Part shown: positions 7,568 to 14,503 of the stretch, in pieces | Position numbering within the stretch: position 1 is the first letter of the stretch | Layout: each line of letters opens with the position of its first letter | Source of the DNA: a virus | Strand: one strand, 5' to 3' | IMG/VR virus record: IMGVR_UViG_3300035633_000976 | Coordinates: 1-24,671 of that record | Length of the DNA: 24,671 nucleotides | Notes under the pieces: model-generated | Database searches by the model: none | The model's input: the letters and a program-made list of their open reading frames with translations, nothing else | What the model was told of the DNA's origin: nothing | Translations under genes and position numbers: made by a program

Positions 7568-7933
7568 ATGGCAAAATCAACACAGAAAAAAACAGAAACT
7601 AATCAAGAGGTTTTGTCGGAGTTAAAAGTTAATTACAACGACAAATTAAAATATATGATTGGGTTGCTTGATGAGAAGTATCAAGACCCAACATTCTATA
7701 TCCAAAAACATGAACTTAACATGGTATTATCCTTAATAGCTAAGGACATAACATATGTAAGCCAATCACCCATTTTTGTTTATAATGAAAATCGGTATAA
7801 TGTTGAAAATTTGGGTAGTCGTAAAAATTACAACAATTTGATTGAAATGAATTTTATCTACATTTTTCATGATTTCCAAAGAAATCCAACTAACGGTGAA
7901 TTCGTTTTTCAGGGTAAGATAATCGGAATATAA
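7568..7933 (+). CDS. Uncharacterised 121-aa protein
   Basis: It begins 2 nt after the glycosyltransferase stop, so it is in the same operon. The first 15 residues are Lys/Thr/Gln-rich and probably disordered. Residues 20-70 look helical, and the last 40 (FIYIFHDFQRNPTNGEFVF) look beta-rich with many aromatics. I see no catalytic motif, signal peptide or membrane segment. The compact, acidic-basic mixed composition would suit a small virion or assembly protein. Confidence 0.6.
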   Translation: MAKSTQKKTETNQEVLSELKVNYNDKLKYMIGLLDEKYQDPTFYIQKHELNMVLSLIAKDITYVSQSPIFVYNENRYNVENLGSRKNYNNLIEMNFIYIFHDFQRNPTNGEFVFQGKIIGI

Positions 7934-7934
7934 C

Positions 7935-7942
7935 TATTTATG
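7935..7942 (+). promoter_or_regulatory. Degenerate TATTTATG element
   Basis: This variant, preceded by C instead of G and ending ATG instead of ATA, lies in a 31-nt gap, 22 nt before ATG 7965. It may be a weak late promoter copy. Confidence 0.25.
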
Positions 7943-7964
7943 GAAAATAATAAATTTCTATAAA

Positions 7965-8849
7965 ATGTATAAGATAAAATTTCTTCTTTTCAGAATTTAC
8001 ATATGGGTACATACACTATTCCTAAGAATAGGTATTGCTGTTGCTAAAGCTGAAGAGGTTGTTGGGATTAATGAACATGCGATTGGTGAGAATAAAAAGT
8101 TCAATATTCGAGTAAGGCATCGTAATCCCGTCATAAATAAATTGTTAGAAGGGCAGAGGGATGAAAAGTTTGTACAAGACTATTATGAGATTCTTCGGAA
8201 AGCAGATAAGTTTATGAAAACCGCTACTCCTGAGCAAATGGCTATTGCGGCAGATAAGCATGGTTTGAATTATGGATTGAAGGATCGCTGGGGTAGGCGA
8301 TATGAGCACTACGGTTTTTTTGATCCTAAGCATAAAAACTACGGCATGACCCTAGGAGAAGCTATGGCCAAAGAAGCTGAAGAAAGAACAACCAAAGACG
8401 ACAATTATAAGGTAGAATTCATGTACGACAATAGACCAATCGCAGAAGGATTGGCTGGTAGTAAGGATTTTATTGAGAAGGATGATGAGGTATTTGAAGC
8501 ACTTAGTGAAGTTGAAAAAGCCAAACTAAGAAGGTTTCCAATAAAAATTATACGTGATGAGAATAGGTTAAATAAAATTGAACAATTAGCAGAATTTTTA
8601 CACGTAAAAAAAATTACGGATGAGCATAAAATACTTGAATTCTTTATACCGAAGAAATTCAAACTCACAGATCATCTCAATAGTTCGGTATACAATGAAT
8701 TAATATCGATCAAACAGGTATGGGTAAAAGATGATTATGGTATCCCTTTCGGATATTCTGTAAGCGAACACTATAAATTTCTTGACTATGATCAATTATA
8801 CGATGTAATAAAATTTAAAGGAACACTAATAAAACAATTAACGATATGA
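7965..8849 (+). CDS. Uncharacterised 294-aa protein with N-terminal hydrophobic segment
   Basis: Residues 4-27 (IKFLLFRIYIWVHTLFLRIG) are hydrophobic with interspersed Lys/Arg/His and could be a membrane anchor or amphipathic helix. The rest is charged and soluble, with a region rich in Tyr, Lys and Gly (about 95-125, HGLNYGLKDRWGRRYEHYGF) and helical acidic stretches. I do not recognise a family. It is joined to the next gene by an ATGA overlap (8846-8849), so the two are probably made in linked amounts. The position just before the baseplate block suggests a virion or assembly role, but nothing in the sequence proves this. Confidence 0.6.
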   Translation: MYKIKFLLFRIYIWVHTLFLRIGIAVAKAEEVVGINEHAIGENKKFNIRVRHRNPVINKLLEGQRDEKFVQDYYEILRKADKFMKTATPEQMAIAADKHGLNYGLKDRWGRRYEHYGFFDPKHKNYGMTLGEAMAKEAEERTTKDDNYKVEFMYDNRPIAEGLAGSKDFIEKDDEVFEALSEVEKAKLRRFPIKIIRDENRLNKIEQLAEFLHVKKITDEHKILEFFIPKKFKLTDHLNSSVYNELISIKQVWVKDDYGIPFGYSVSEHYKFLDYDQLYDVIKFKGTLIKQLTI

Positions 8850-9259
8850 GCGAATTTTTAAAAAAAATGCAAGAACAGCTTGAAGCTGGCGAAAAAAGCG
8901 ATTTTGCTGACAAAATGAAAGAAATTGTTAACAAATCAGAATCTATGACTAGTAAAGAAGCGGAAGAAAAACTAGAAGAGAGATTAAATGAGGCAGGTAG
9001 GGTTGAAAATGACAAAAGTGGTGATGAAATGTTTCAAATTAATGAAGAGTATAGAAAGAAGATGCTTGAAATGAAAGAAGAGTCACGAGTTCTCTATGAG
9101 GTGGCTAGGATTTCAAACCTGAGAGCAGAAATTGATGCAACTAAAGCTGAACATGAAACAGTGATTAGAATAATGGAAGAAGAGCTTGCTGCTCTAACAG
9201 AAAAATTTGAAAATGAGAATGGAGAACTCAAAAATTACGTATCAGATTCAAATTCCTAA
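8846..9259 (+). CDS. Coiled-coil protein (137 aa), possible scaffold or chaperone
   Basis: The whole product is charged and rich in Glu, Lys, Met and Leu, with heptad-like spacing over most of residues 1-130 (for example EELAALTEKFENENGEL). It should be a long helical coiled coil with no globular domain. It starts in an ATGA overlap with the previous gene. A control region with a dyad and a strong terminator follows its stop, so it closes this operon. Phage coiled coils of this size placed before baseplate genes can be assembly chaperones or scaffolds. That is inference from context only. Confidence 0.65.
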   Translation: MSEFLKKMQEQLEAGEKSDFADKMKEIVNKSESMTSKEAEEKLEERLNEAGRVENDKSGDEMFQINEEYRKKMLEMKEESRVLYEVARISNLRAEIDATKAEHETVIRIMEEELAALTEKFENENGELKNYVSDSNS

Positions 9260-9269
9260 TCATTTAATT

Positions 9270-9286
9270 TTTGTACACAGTACAAA
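9270..9286 (+). promoter_or_regulatory. 17-bp perfect dyad, possible operator
   Basis: TTTGTAC-ACA-GTACAAA reads the same on both strands over two 7-bp arms with a 3-nt centre. It lies 11 nt after the coiled-coil gene stop and 60 nt before the terminator. It is too A/T-poor in the core to be chance noise from the local composition, and has no T-run, so an operator or RNA stem is possible. No regulator in the window is obviously its partner. Confidence 0.35.
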
Positions 9287-9345
9287 TACGGGTGGTTTTG
9301 AATCTCTCTGTTACAATTAGATTTTAGTTTAGGTGATTTAGTTTT

Positions 9346-9371
9346 AGCCCACCGAGAGGTGGGTTTTTTTT
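9346..9371 (+). terminator. Rho-independent terminator
   Basis: CCCACC and GGTGGG form a perfect 6-bp G/C-rich stem with a GAGA tetraloop, immediately followed by eight T. It closes the operon that ends with the coiled-coil gene at 9259. This is the strongest terminator in the window. Confidence 0.88.
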
Positions 9372-9417
9372 ATTTCAGGTTTTTATTATTAAAATAATAC
9401 AAATAAATATTGAAATA

Positions 9418-9597
9418 ATGCGAGTAGCTAGGTATATAAAAGAATCACTTGAGTATAATGATGGTAATAACACGGGAGCTAAATTCCTATGTAATTATTA
9501 TCAAGAATTGTTGGGTATTGCCGATACTCATCATAAGGTTGTCCAAACCAATAAAGACAGACCTTTACATGAGGCATTTGCGAAATATCATAGTTAG
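9418..9597 (+). CDS. Small protein (59 aa) in the control region, unknown
   Basis: The frame starts at ATG 9418 and ends at TAG 9595-9597. It begins MRVARYIKESLEYNDG and continues with FLCNYYQELLGIADTHHK. The composition looks protein-like: Lys, Glu, Tyr and Leu are balanced, with no low-complexity run. It stands alone between a strong terminator (9371) and a second terminator (9621), so it would be a separate transcript. Its own promoter must lie in the 46 nt before it, where an AATAAATATT tract is present. No family is recognised. A short early or regulatory protein is possible. Confidence 0.6.
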   Translation: MRVARYIKESLEYNDGNNTGAKFLCNYYQELLGIADTHHKVVQTNKDRPLHEAFAKYHS

Positions 9598-9620
9598 GTA
9601 ATAATGTTGTTTTTGTTTTT

Positions 9621-9646
9621 AAATGCATCGATATCGATGCATTTTT
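9621..9646 (+). terminator. Palindromic terminator
   Basis: AAATGCATCGATATCGATGCATTT is a perfect 24-bp palindrome ending in a T-run (six T in all). As RNA it would fold into a stem of up to about 10 bp with a small loop. It closes the 59-aa gene and insulates the gp25/gp6 operon. Confidence 0.75.
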
Positions 9647-9655
9647 TATTTAACG

Positions 9656-9671
9656 GTATTTATATAAAATT
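9656..9671 (+). promoter_or_regulatory. Strong late promoter candidate GTATTTATATAAAATT (gp25 operon)
   Basis: The full 16-nt element follows a terminator and lies 6 nt before ATG 9678 (the TATTTATA core ends 13 nt before it). The same 16-mer recurs before the genes at 14504, 20540 and 23914 at nearly the same spacing. Repetition, intergenic position and constant spacing support a promoter. The identity of the polymerase or sigma factor is not visible here. Confidence 0.7.
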
Positions 9672-9677
9672 CTTGAA

Positions 9678-10073
9678 ATGGCGATAAATATCAAATTTCC
9701 TATAGAAGATGATGTCGAAAAAAATCGAGCGTTACGTTTAAACAATACAACCAAAAGCGCACTAACCTCTGATTTATTACTGCTCTTATTAACAGAAAAG
9801 GGACAGCGATATTACAATCCACAATACGGCACCAATCTTCTTCAGTATGTATTTGAACCAAAAGATGCGCCAACTATTCAAGATATTGAAGAAGAAATTC
9901 GGGATACTGTCAAAACGTTTATCCCTCAACTAACAATAAAACAAATAAGATTTTTTGAAGATGTTGATGATACTGGTGCTGCTGTTGGAGAGAATCAATT
10001 GAGCATTGTAGTAGATTTCAATTTTTCTGATGATGTTTTTTCTGAAGATTCATCAATAACAATTACCGTTTAA
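9678..10073 (+). CDS. 25: Baseplate wedge protein, gp25/GpW family
   Basis: The 131-residue length and sequence fit the T4 gp25 family, part of the baseplate wedge that docks on the central hub and helps start sheath assembly. Hallmarks are an LLLLLLTEKGQRYYNPQYGT stretch (about 35-54), the LFEP-like motif YVFEPKDAP (about 57-65), and the following IEEEIRDTVKTFIPQL helix. It starts 13 nt after the late promoter core. The gp6-like gene follows 8 nt later, the usual partner in contractile tails. No odd features are seen. Confidence 0.93.
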   Translation: MAINIKFPIEDDVEKNRALRLNNTTKSALTSDLLLLLLTEKGQRYYNPQYGTNLLQYVFEPKDAPTIQDIEEEIRDTVKTFIPQLTIKQIRFFEDVDDTGAAVGENQLSIVVDFNFSDDVFSEDSSITITV

Positions 10074-10081
10074 TACCACTT

Positions 10082-11935
10082 ATGTCTGATAGCCGAGTTA
10101 ATTATAATAAAAGAACCTTTTCTGAAATACGAGCAGAATTAATTGCATTGGTTCGTGAATACTATCCAGATATCCTATCTGACTTTAGTGATTCAAGTGT
10201 GGGTAGTTTATTGATTGACCTTAACGCAGGTGTTGCCAATAATCTTTCTGTTAACACCGATAGAGCGTTCCAAGAAACCCAAATAGAATATGCTCAACAG
10301 AGAGCATCGATTTTAAATATTGCCAAAAATTTAGGCTTTAACATCCCATCAAGAAGACCGTCTGTTACTGTGGTTGACTTTACTGTTGATGTACCTGTTA
10401 GAGGTGACCAACCCGATCCTGACTATCTACCAACACTACTACCGAATGCTCAAGTACTCGGTGGTGGACAAACTTTTGAAACAGATGAGGTGATTGACTT
10501 TAACTCACCAGTGAGTAATTTAGGTGATCCGAACAGATCACTAGTCCCACAATTAGATACTAATGGAATTATTCGAAGATACAGGGTAACTAAAAGAGAA
10601 GTTGTCGTTAATGGTGAGACTCAGATATTCAGTCGAGTTATTCGTGATTCTGAAGTTATTCCTTTCTATAAGTTGAGATTACCTGATCCAGACGTGACTG
10701 CTATACAGGACATTATTCTATTGGCAGGGACTACATTTAATTCTGATCCATCAGAGGACGATTTCCAAAATCCAGAAAACAAGTATTACGAAGTGGAGCA
10801 TCTTTCTCAACAAAGAGTTTTCGTTGAAGACCCTAATGGAGGTAGTAATGTTTCAACAACTGGTGACAGTGGAATAAAAGCGGGTAAATGGATTGATGTG
10901 ACCAAAAAGTTTATAAAGGAGTTCACTGCTGATGGATTTTGTGAACTGACCTTTGGTGGTGGTAACGGTGAACTTGATGCATTTAAAGAGGGTTTTTTGA
11001 AAGCGGGTGTTAGTAATAGAGCATTTTTAGATAATTATTTAGAGAACACGGCACTCGGTGAAAGATTAGTAAGAGACCATACTTTATTTGTGAGATATCG
11101 TGTTGGCGGTGGTACCGCATCTAATCTTGGTGTCAACACTCTCACCAACCTAGGTGCATTCACATTAAATGTTGACGGGCCACGTCAGGATTTTAATAAT
11201 GAAGTTAGAACTAGTTTCACAGTCAACAACCCAATTCCTGCAATTGGTGGTAACAATGGTTTATCTGTTAATGAGATAAGAAACTTAATCAAATACAATT
11301 TTTCATCACAAAGAAGAGCAGTAACCATCAATGACTATCTATTCAAGATATTTGAAATGGATGGACAGTTCGGATCACCATATAGAGCAAATGCGTTTAA
11401 GCAGGATAACAAAATCGTGATACCGATTCTTGGTATCGGTTCTGATGGTAAATTAAACAACACATCAAATACTGTATTGAAAGAAAACATTACTGAGTAC
11501 CTAAGTGAATTTAGAATGGTTAATGACTATGTTGAGGTTCGTGATGGGAGAATATTTAATCTTGCTCTTGACATTGAGGTTTTTGTGAGCAACGAAAACC
11601 AAAACATCATTGCGAATTCAATTATTCAAGAAGTTACTAATTTCTTTAGTATTGATGACCAACAAATGAATGAGGACATATTCATCACACCCTTAATAGA
11701 AACAATTAACAACGTGACGGGTGTGATCAACGTGCTTAGTCTAAAGATATTTAATCAGGTTGGTGGTCAGTATTCTTCTAATTTTGTTGAACAGGAATTT
11801 GTTAACGATGCCACCAGAGAAATTCAATTGATTAATCAAACCATTTACTCAACAGAGGACTCGATGTTTGAAATAAAATTTCCACAAAGAGACATAAGAG
11901 TAATTCCAAAAAAGAGGGTTCAACTTTCTAGATAA
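10082..11935 (+). CDS. 6: Baseplate wedge protein, gp6 / baseplate J-like
   Basis: The 617-residue product matches T4 gp6/phage P2 gpJ-type baseplate wedge proteins in size and layout. The N-terminal part contains YYPDILSDFSDSSVGSLLID, then a helical stretch QIEYAQQRASILNIAKNLGF. This is the J-family motif where a helix with a YA.QR.SI pattern precedes a beta-rich domain. The protein should link the wedge to the baseplate core and the gp25-like partner encoded 8 nt upstream. Its stop overlaps the start of the 69-aa gene by 1 nt. The middle and C-terminal parts (about 130-617) are beta-rich; no insertion or frameshift is visible. Confidence 0.9.
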   Translation: MSDSRVNYNKRTFSEIRAELIALVREYYPDILSDFSDSSVGSLLIDLNAGVANNLSVNTDRAFQETQIEYAQQRASILNIAKNLGFNIPSRRPSVTVVDFTVDVPVRGDQPDPDYLPTLLPNAQVLGGGQTFETDEVIDFNSPVSNLGDPNRSLVPQLDTNGIIRRYRVTKREVVVNGETQIFSRVIRDSEVIPFYKLRLPDPDVTAIQDIILLAGTTFNSDPSEDDFQNPENKYYEVEHLSQQRVFVEDPNGGSNVSTTGDSGIKAGKWIDVTKKFIKEFTADGFCELTFGGGNGELDAFKEGFLKAGVSNRAFLDNYLENTALGERLVRDHTLFVRYRVGGGTASNLGVNTLTNLGAFTLNVDGPRQDFNNEVRTSFTVNNPIPAIGGNNGLSVNEIRNLIKYNFSSQRRAVTINDYLFKIFEMDGQFGSPYRANAFKQDNKIVIPILGIGSDGKLNNTSNTVLKENITEYLSEFRMVNDYVEVRDGRIFNLALDIEVFVSNENQNIIANSIIQEVTNFFSIDDQQMNEDIFITPLIETINNVTGVINVLSLKIFNQVGGQYSSNFVEQEFVNDATREIQLINQTIYSTEDSMFEIKFPQRDIRVIPKKRVQLSR

Positions 11936-12144
11936 TGGAAAAAATAAAAAGAACGGCAAAGCAGAAGGTTAGATTAACCGATATTGGTAATAATCAGGCA
12001 ATTATTGAACCTGATCCAGATGCAACATACAGCTTTAAAATTCTTTTGACCGAAAGACTCACTGATTTAGGTTTTTTTGAAGCCATTGATCAGAATAATG
12101 TTTACAGTAATACCCTTTTCGGTATAGGGGAAGAACTACTTTAG
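11935..12144 (+). CDS. Small virion protein (69 aa) ending FGIGEELL
   Basis: The ATG at 11935 shares its A with the last base of the gp6-like stop codon (TAATG). The product includes VRLTDIGNN (about 12-20), a phrase echoed in the later 446-aa protein's IKLTDLGRQ. It ends FGIGEELL. The second propeller protein (stop 23879) ends FGIGEDLL, preceded similarly by VYTPSI versus VYSNTL. This strongly suggests a shared C-terminal peptide, perhaps an assembly or docking tag. No family is recognised. Confidence 0.75.
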   Translation: MEKIKRTAKQKVRLTDIGNNQAIIEPDPDATYSFKILLTERLTDLGFFEAIDQNNVYSNTLFGIGEELL

Positions 12145-12146
12145 TT

Positions 12147-13061
12147 ATGAAGTATATACATTCAATGTGGTCAGCACCATCTACGAAAAAAAAGTTTGAT
12201 GGTGACTTGGATGAAAAATATCTAATAAAAAATTTTTACACTTATTTTCTTAGTGCACTATTAGCTAAATATCATGGTCATTCGATTGATCTAATTTGTG
12301 ATGAAAATACATTATCAGTGTATGGTGACATACCTTACAACAACATAAGTGTTGTTGATTTTGAAAACGATGGAGTAAGTGATAAATTTTGGATATATGG
12401 TAAGATAAAGGCACATACCCTAATGAATGAGCCGTATATTCATGTTGATGGTGACGTGTTGCTAATAAATGACATTGATCAGAAATCTTTTAGTAATGCG
12501 GGTGTTGTGGTTCAACAAGTAGAAAATCATAAAATTCTACCAACTTTCAACAAGAACTATTTATCCTCATTGCCAATTTTTGAGAAAGTATTGCCTGAGA
12601 TCAATTGGAATAAATATGGCCTTGTAGCTTACAATTGTGGGGTGGTTGGTTTTACCAATATGAAACTCCAAAAAAAATATGCTGAGGGTGTTCAGGAAAT
12701 ATTACAAAAATTATCTTCTTATTCTGACTTTAAAAATGTGAGAGAAAAATATGCGGGGATGTTTTTAATTGCTGAACAATCATACCTGTATTTATTACTA
12801 CAAGATGAGAATATAGCACCTTTAGAGGTTTTAGAGCATCAAAAATTAATGGATGCTGATGATTCATGGGTTGCTATGAATAAAATTGCTCAAAAGAAAG
12901 GCTATATCCATTTATGGGCATCAAGTAAATATAGGAATGATGTCATTGAAAAAATAAGAAAAAGAATAAAAAGAATGTTTCCAGAATACTACCATATTTT
13001 GGAGAAATTCGAACTAGATTATAAAGATGCAATTCACGGTAACAGGTCAGTCTTCAAGTAG
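12147..13061 (+). CDS. GT-A glycosyltransferase, DUF6734-like
   Basis: The 304-residue product carries a metal-binding DxD in HVDGDVLL (Asp101-Gly-Asp103), typical of a GT-A fold. The N-terminal MKYIHSMWSAP, helix YFLSALLAKYHG and downstream FWIYGKIKAHTLMNEPYIH match the DUF6734 pattern I know from Bacteroidetes. The enzyme would transfer a sugar from a nucleotide-sugar to an unknown acceptor. It follows the 69-aa gene by 2 nt and its 3' end overlaps the next gene by 35 nt, so it is embedded in the baseplate operon. That placement is unusual for an enzyme and points to a role in building or decorating the virion. Confidence 0.82.
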   Translation: MKYIHSMWSAPSTKKKFDGDLDEKYLIKNFYTYFLSALLAKYHGHSIDLICDENTLSVYGDIPYNNISVVDFENDGVSDKFWIYGKIKAHTLMNEPYIHVDGDVLLINDIDQKSFSNAGVVVQQVENHKILPTFNKNYLSSLPIFEKVLPEINWNKYGLVAYNCGVVGFTNMKLQKKYAEGVQEILQKLSSYSDFKNVREKYAGMFLIAEQSYLYLLLQDENIAPLEVLEHQKLMDADDSWVAMNKIAQKKGYIHLWASSKYRNDVIEKIRKRIKRMFPEYYHILEKFELDYKDAIHGNRSVFK

Positions 13062-13491
13062 ATTAGTTGAGTTGAGGAAATATGTGGTTTCTGGCCCACT
13101 CACTGATCTTTATTTTCTTTCAGGTGCTCCTGAAGATGGGGATGGGTTAAATCCGAATGAAAGTGTTACGGGTGCCACAGCTTCCACACTGACATATTAC
13201 ATTGGTGGGATAACGTATGTTGATCAAATCGTTGAAGACACGACAACCACGTTTTTTTCATTCGAATCCTCTGGATGTAGTGACCCTAACAATTTTGTTG
13301 ACCTACCTATTCTTAAAGATGAAAGTAAACAAAATATTGTCGCCAAACCAGAAGTTGGAAGTGATGTATTTATAATCAGGGAATCCCTATCAGTTTTTGA
13401 AAATCACTACCGTCTAAGAAGTGTGGGTAGTTTAGCTGAGCTTGAGTTCTATGCTGGTGGGCGTAATTTCAATATTGTAAATAATACATAG
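13027..13491 (+). CDS. Uncharacterised virion protein (154 aa)
   Basis: Starts at ATG 13027, 35 nt inside the glycosyltransferase gene, in another frame. The product opens MQFTVTGQSSSRLVELRKY, with a beta-rich, Ser/Thr/Gly/Asp-rich composition typical of tail proteins. The first strand TVTG recalls the TITG and TVSG openings of the later 203-aa and 459-aa proteins, but similarity beyond that is weak. No membrane or catalytic motif is seen. It lies 1 nt upstream of the next gene and is probably a baseplate or tail component. Confidence 0.65.
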   Translation: MQFTVTGQSSSRLVELRKYVVSGPLTDLYFLSGAPEDGDGLNPNESVTGATASTLTYYIGGITYVDQIVEDTTTTFFSFESSGCSDPNNFVDLPILKDESKQNIVAKPEVGSDVFIIRESLSVFENHYRLRSVGSLAELEFYAGGRNFNIVNNT

Positions 13492-13492
13492 T

Positions 13493-14416
13493 ATGGCAAT
13501 CGGTAATTTTGGTAATATTCGTGCTGCTGATATCGATGTTAATAACATCGATGTGTTTTATAGTTATTCACCAGATCGTACACAAAACTCTAATGAATTT
13601 TTTAGGTTAACAGCCACAGATGTTTTAACGGATATCCCACTTCCTGATGGTGATGATCTTGTTGGTAATGATACTGATGATAATCTTTTGGAAGGGATGT
13701 ATAACTTGACACTCCCTTCAACAGTTTTTAATGAAACTGGAATATATACGGTATATCTGCAACCAAAAAAATATCGTACTGTAATACAGGATTGTGGTGT
13801 GTTGTCAGCACTACCAAGTATTAAAGGTATACTACTAGACAGTAATGATTTGCCTACGGAATTAACCGCTAACAATGCACTACAGGGATTTAGAGTTGAG
13901 TATATTAATGATGATGGTACTAAACTAAGAAATGTATCAAGATTTATAACAACTTCAAATAAAGTGATTCCCGTAACAGAAAACATTGGTAACACTTCTC
14001 AGGCTTCGGTTAGATACCGATTTGATGACGCTGGTACGCTTATCTTTTGTCAGGTGACCCCATCATCATCTAGTAACGTTAAACCGAACGTAACGCCATT
14101 TATTGGCCTACCTAACCAAAATATTATTATAAGCAGCACTGCTTTTAATCCATTGGCTGTTGAGGTTGAGTTTGTTGAAAATGATATTGATACTGTAGTT
14201 GATTATGTGGGTGGTGAACAAATTAAAGATGTGGATAACGGTATACTCACACACTACACTCGTGATGATAATGGTGATCGACAAATTCTAAAACAATTTG
14301 ATTTATATGAAATTAAGGATGATGTTGGTAATGTTTCCTTATTTGAGGTTAAGGAAGAAAGAGACACTATCGACAACACTCAAGACTTTTTAGATATTAC
14401 TGATAGTGTTCAGTAA
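13493..14416 (+). CDS. Uncharacterised virion protein (307 aa)
   Basis: A beta-rich, Asp/Asn/Thr-rich protein with no signal peptide, membrane helix or enzyme motif. A PLPDGDDLVGNDTDDN stretch (about 49-64) is acidic and may bind Ca2+, but this is a guess. It ends the operon that starts at the 9656 promoter and is followed by a good terminator. Position between the gp6-like and the large wedge gene implies a baseplate role, for example a gp53-, gp8- or gp10-type component; I cannot match it to any of these from sequence. Confidence 0.65.
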   Translation: MAIGNFGNIRAADIDVNNIDVFYSYSPDRTQNSNEFFRLTATDVLTDIPLPDGDDLVGNDTDDNLLEGMYNLTLPSTVFNETGIYTVYLQPKKYRTVIQDCGVLSALPSIKGILLDSNDLPTELTANNALQGFRVEYINDDGTKLRNVSRFITTSNKVIPVTENIGNTSQASVRYRFDDAGTLIFCQVTPSSSSNVKPNVTPFIGLPNQNIIISSTAFNPLAVEVEFVENDIDTVVDYVGGEQIKDVDNGILTHYTRDDNGDRQILKQFDLYEIKDDVGNVSLFEVKEERDTIDNTQDFLDITDSVQ

Positions 14417-14444
14417 TTTGTTTTCTCATATTCGTTTTTCCTAT

Positions 14445-14475
14445 AATCCCGATTTAATAATCGGGATTTTTCTTT
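14445..14475 (+). terminator. Rho-independent terminator
   Basis: AATCCCGATT and AATCGGGATT form a perfect 10-bp stem with a TAAT loop, followed by TTTCTTT. It ends the gp25-to-307-aa operon and directly precedes the next promoter element. Confidence 0.85.
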
Positions 14476-14479
14476 ACTA

Positions 14480-14495
14480 GTATTTATATGAAATT
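14480..14495 (+). promoter_or_regulatory. Late promoter candidate GTATTTATATGAAATT
   Basis: It differs from the 9656 and 20517 copies at one base (G for A). It follows a terminator and its core ends 15 nt before the GTG start of the 1204-aa gene. This is the context expected for a promoter. Confidence 0.7.
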
Positions 14496-14503
14496 CGAAT
14501 TTA

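Noticed and set aside
13564-13995. 143-aa antisense frame
   Set aside because: It is opposite a well-supported gene and looks like a Ser/Leu-rich shadow; no minus-strand gene is credible in this window.
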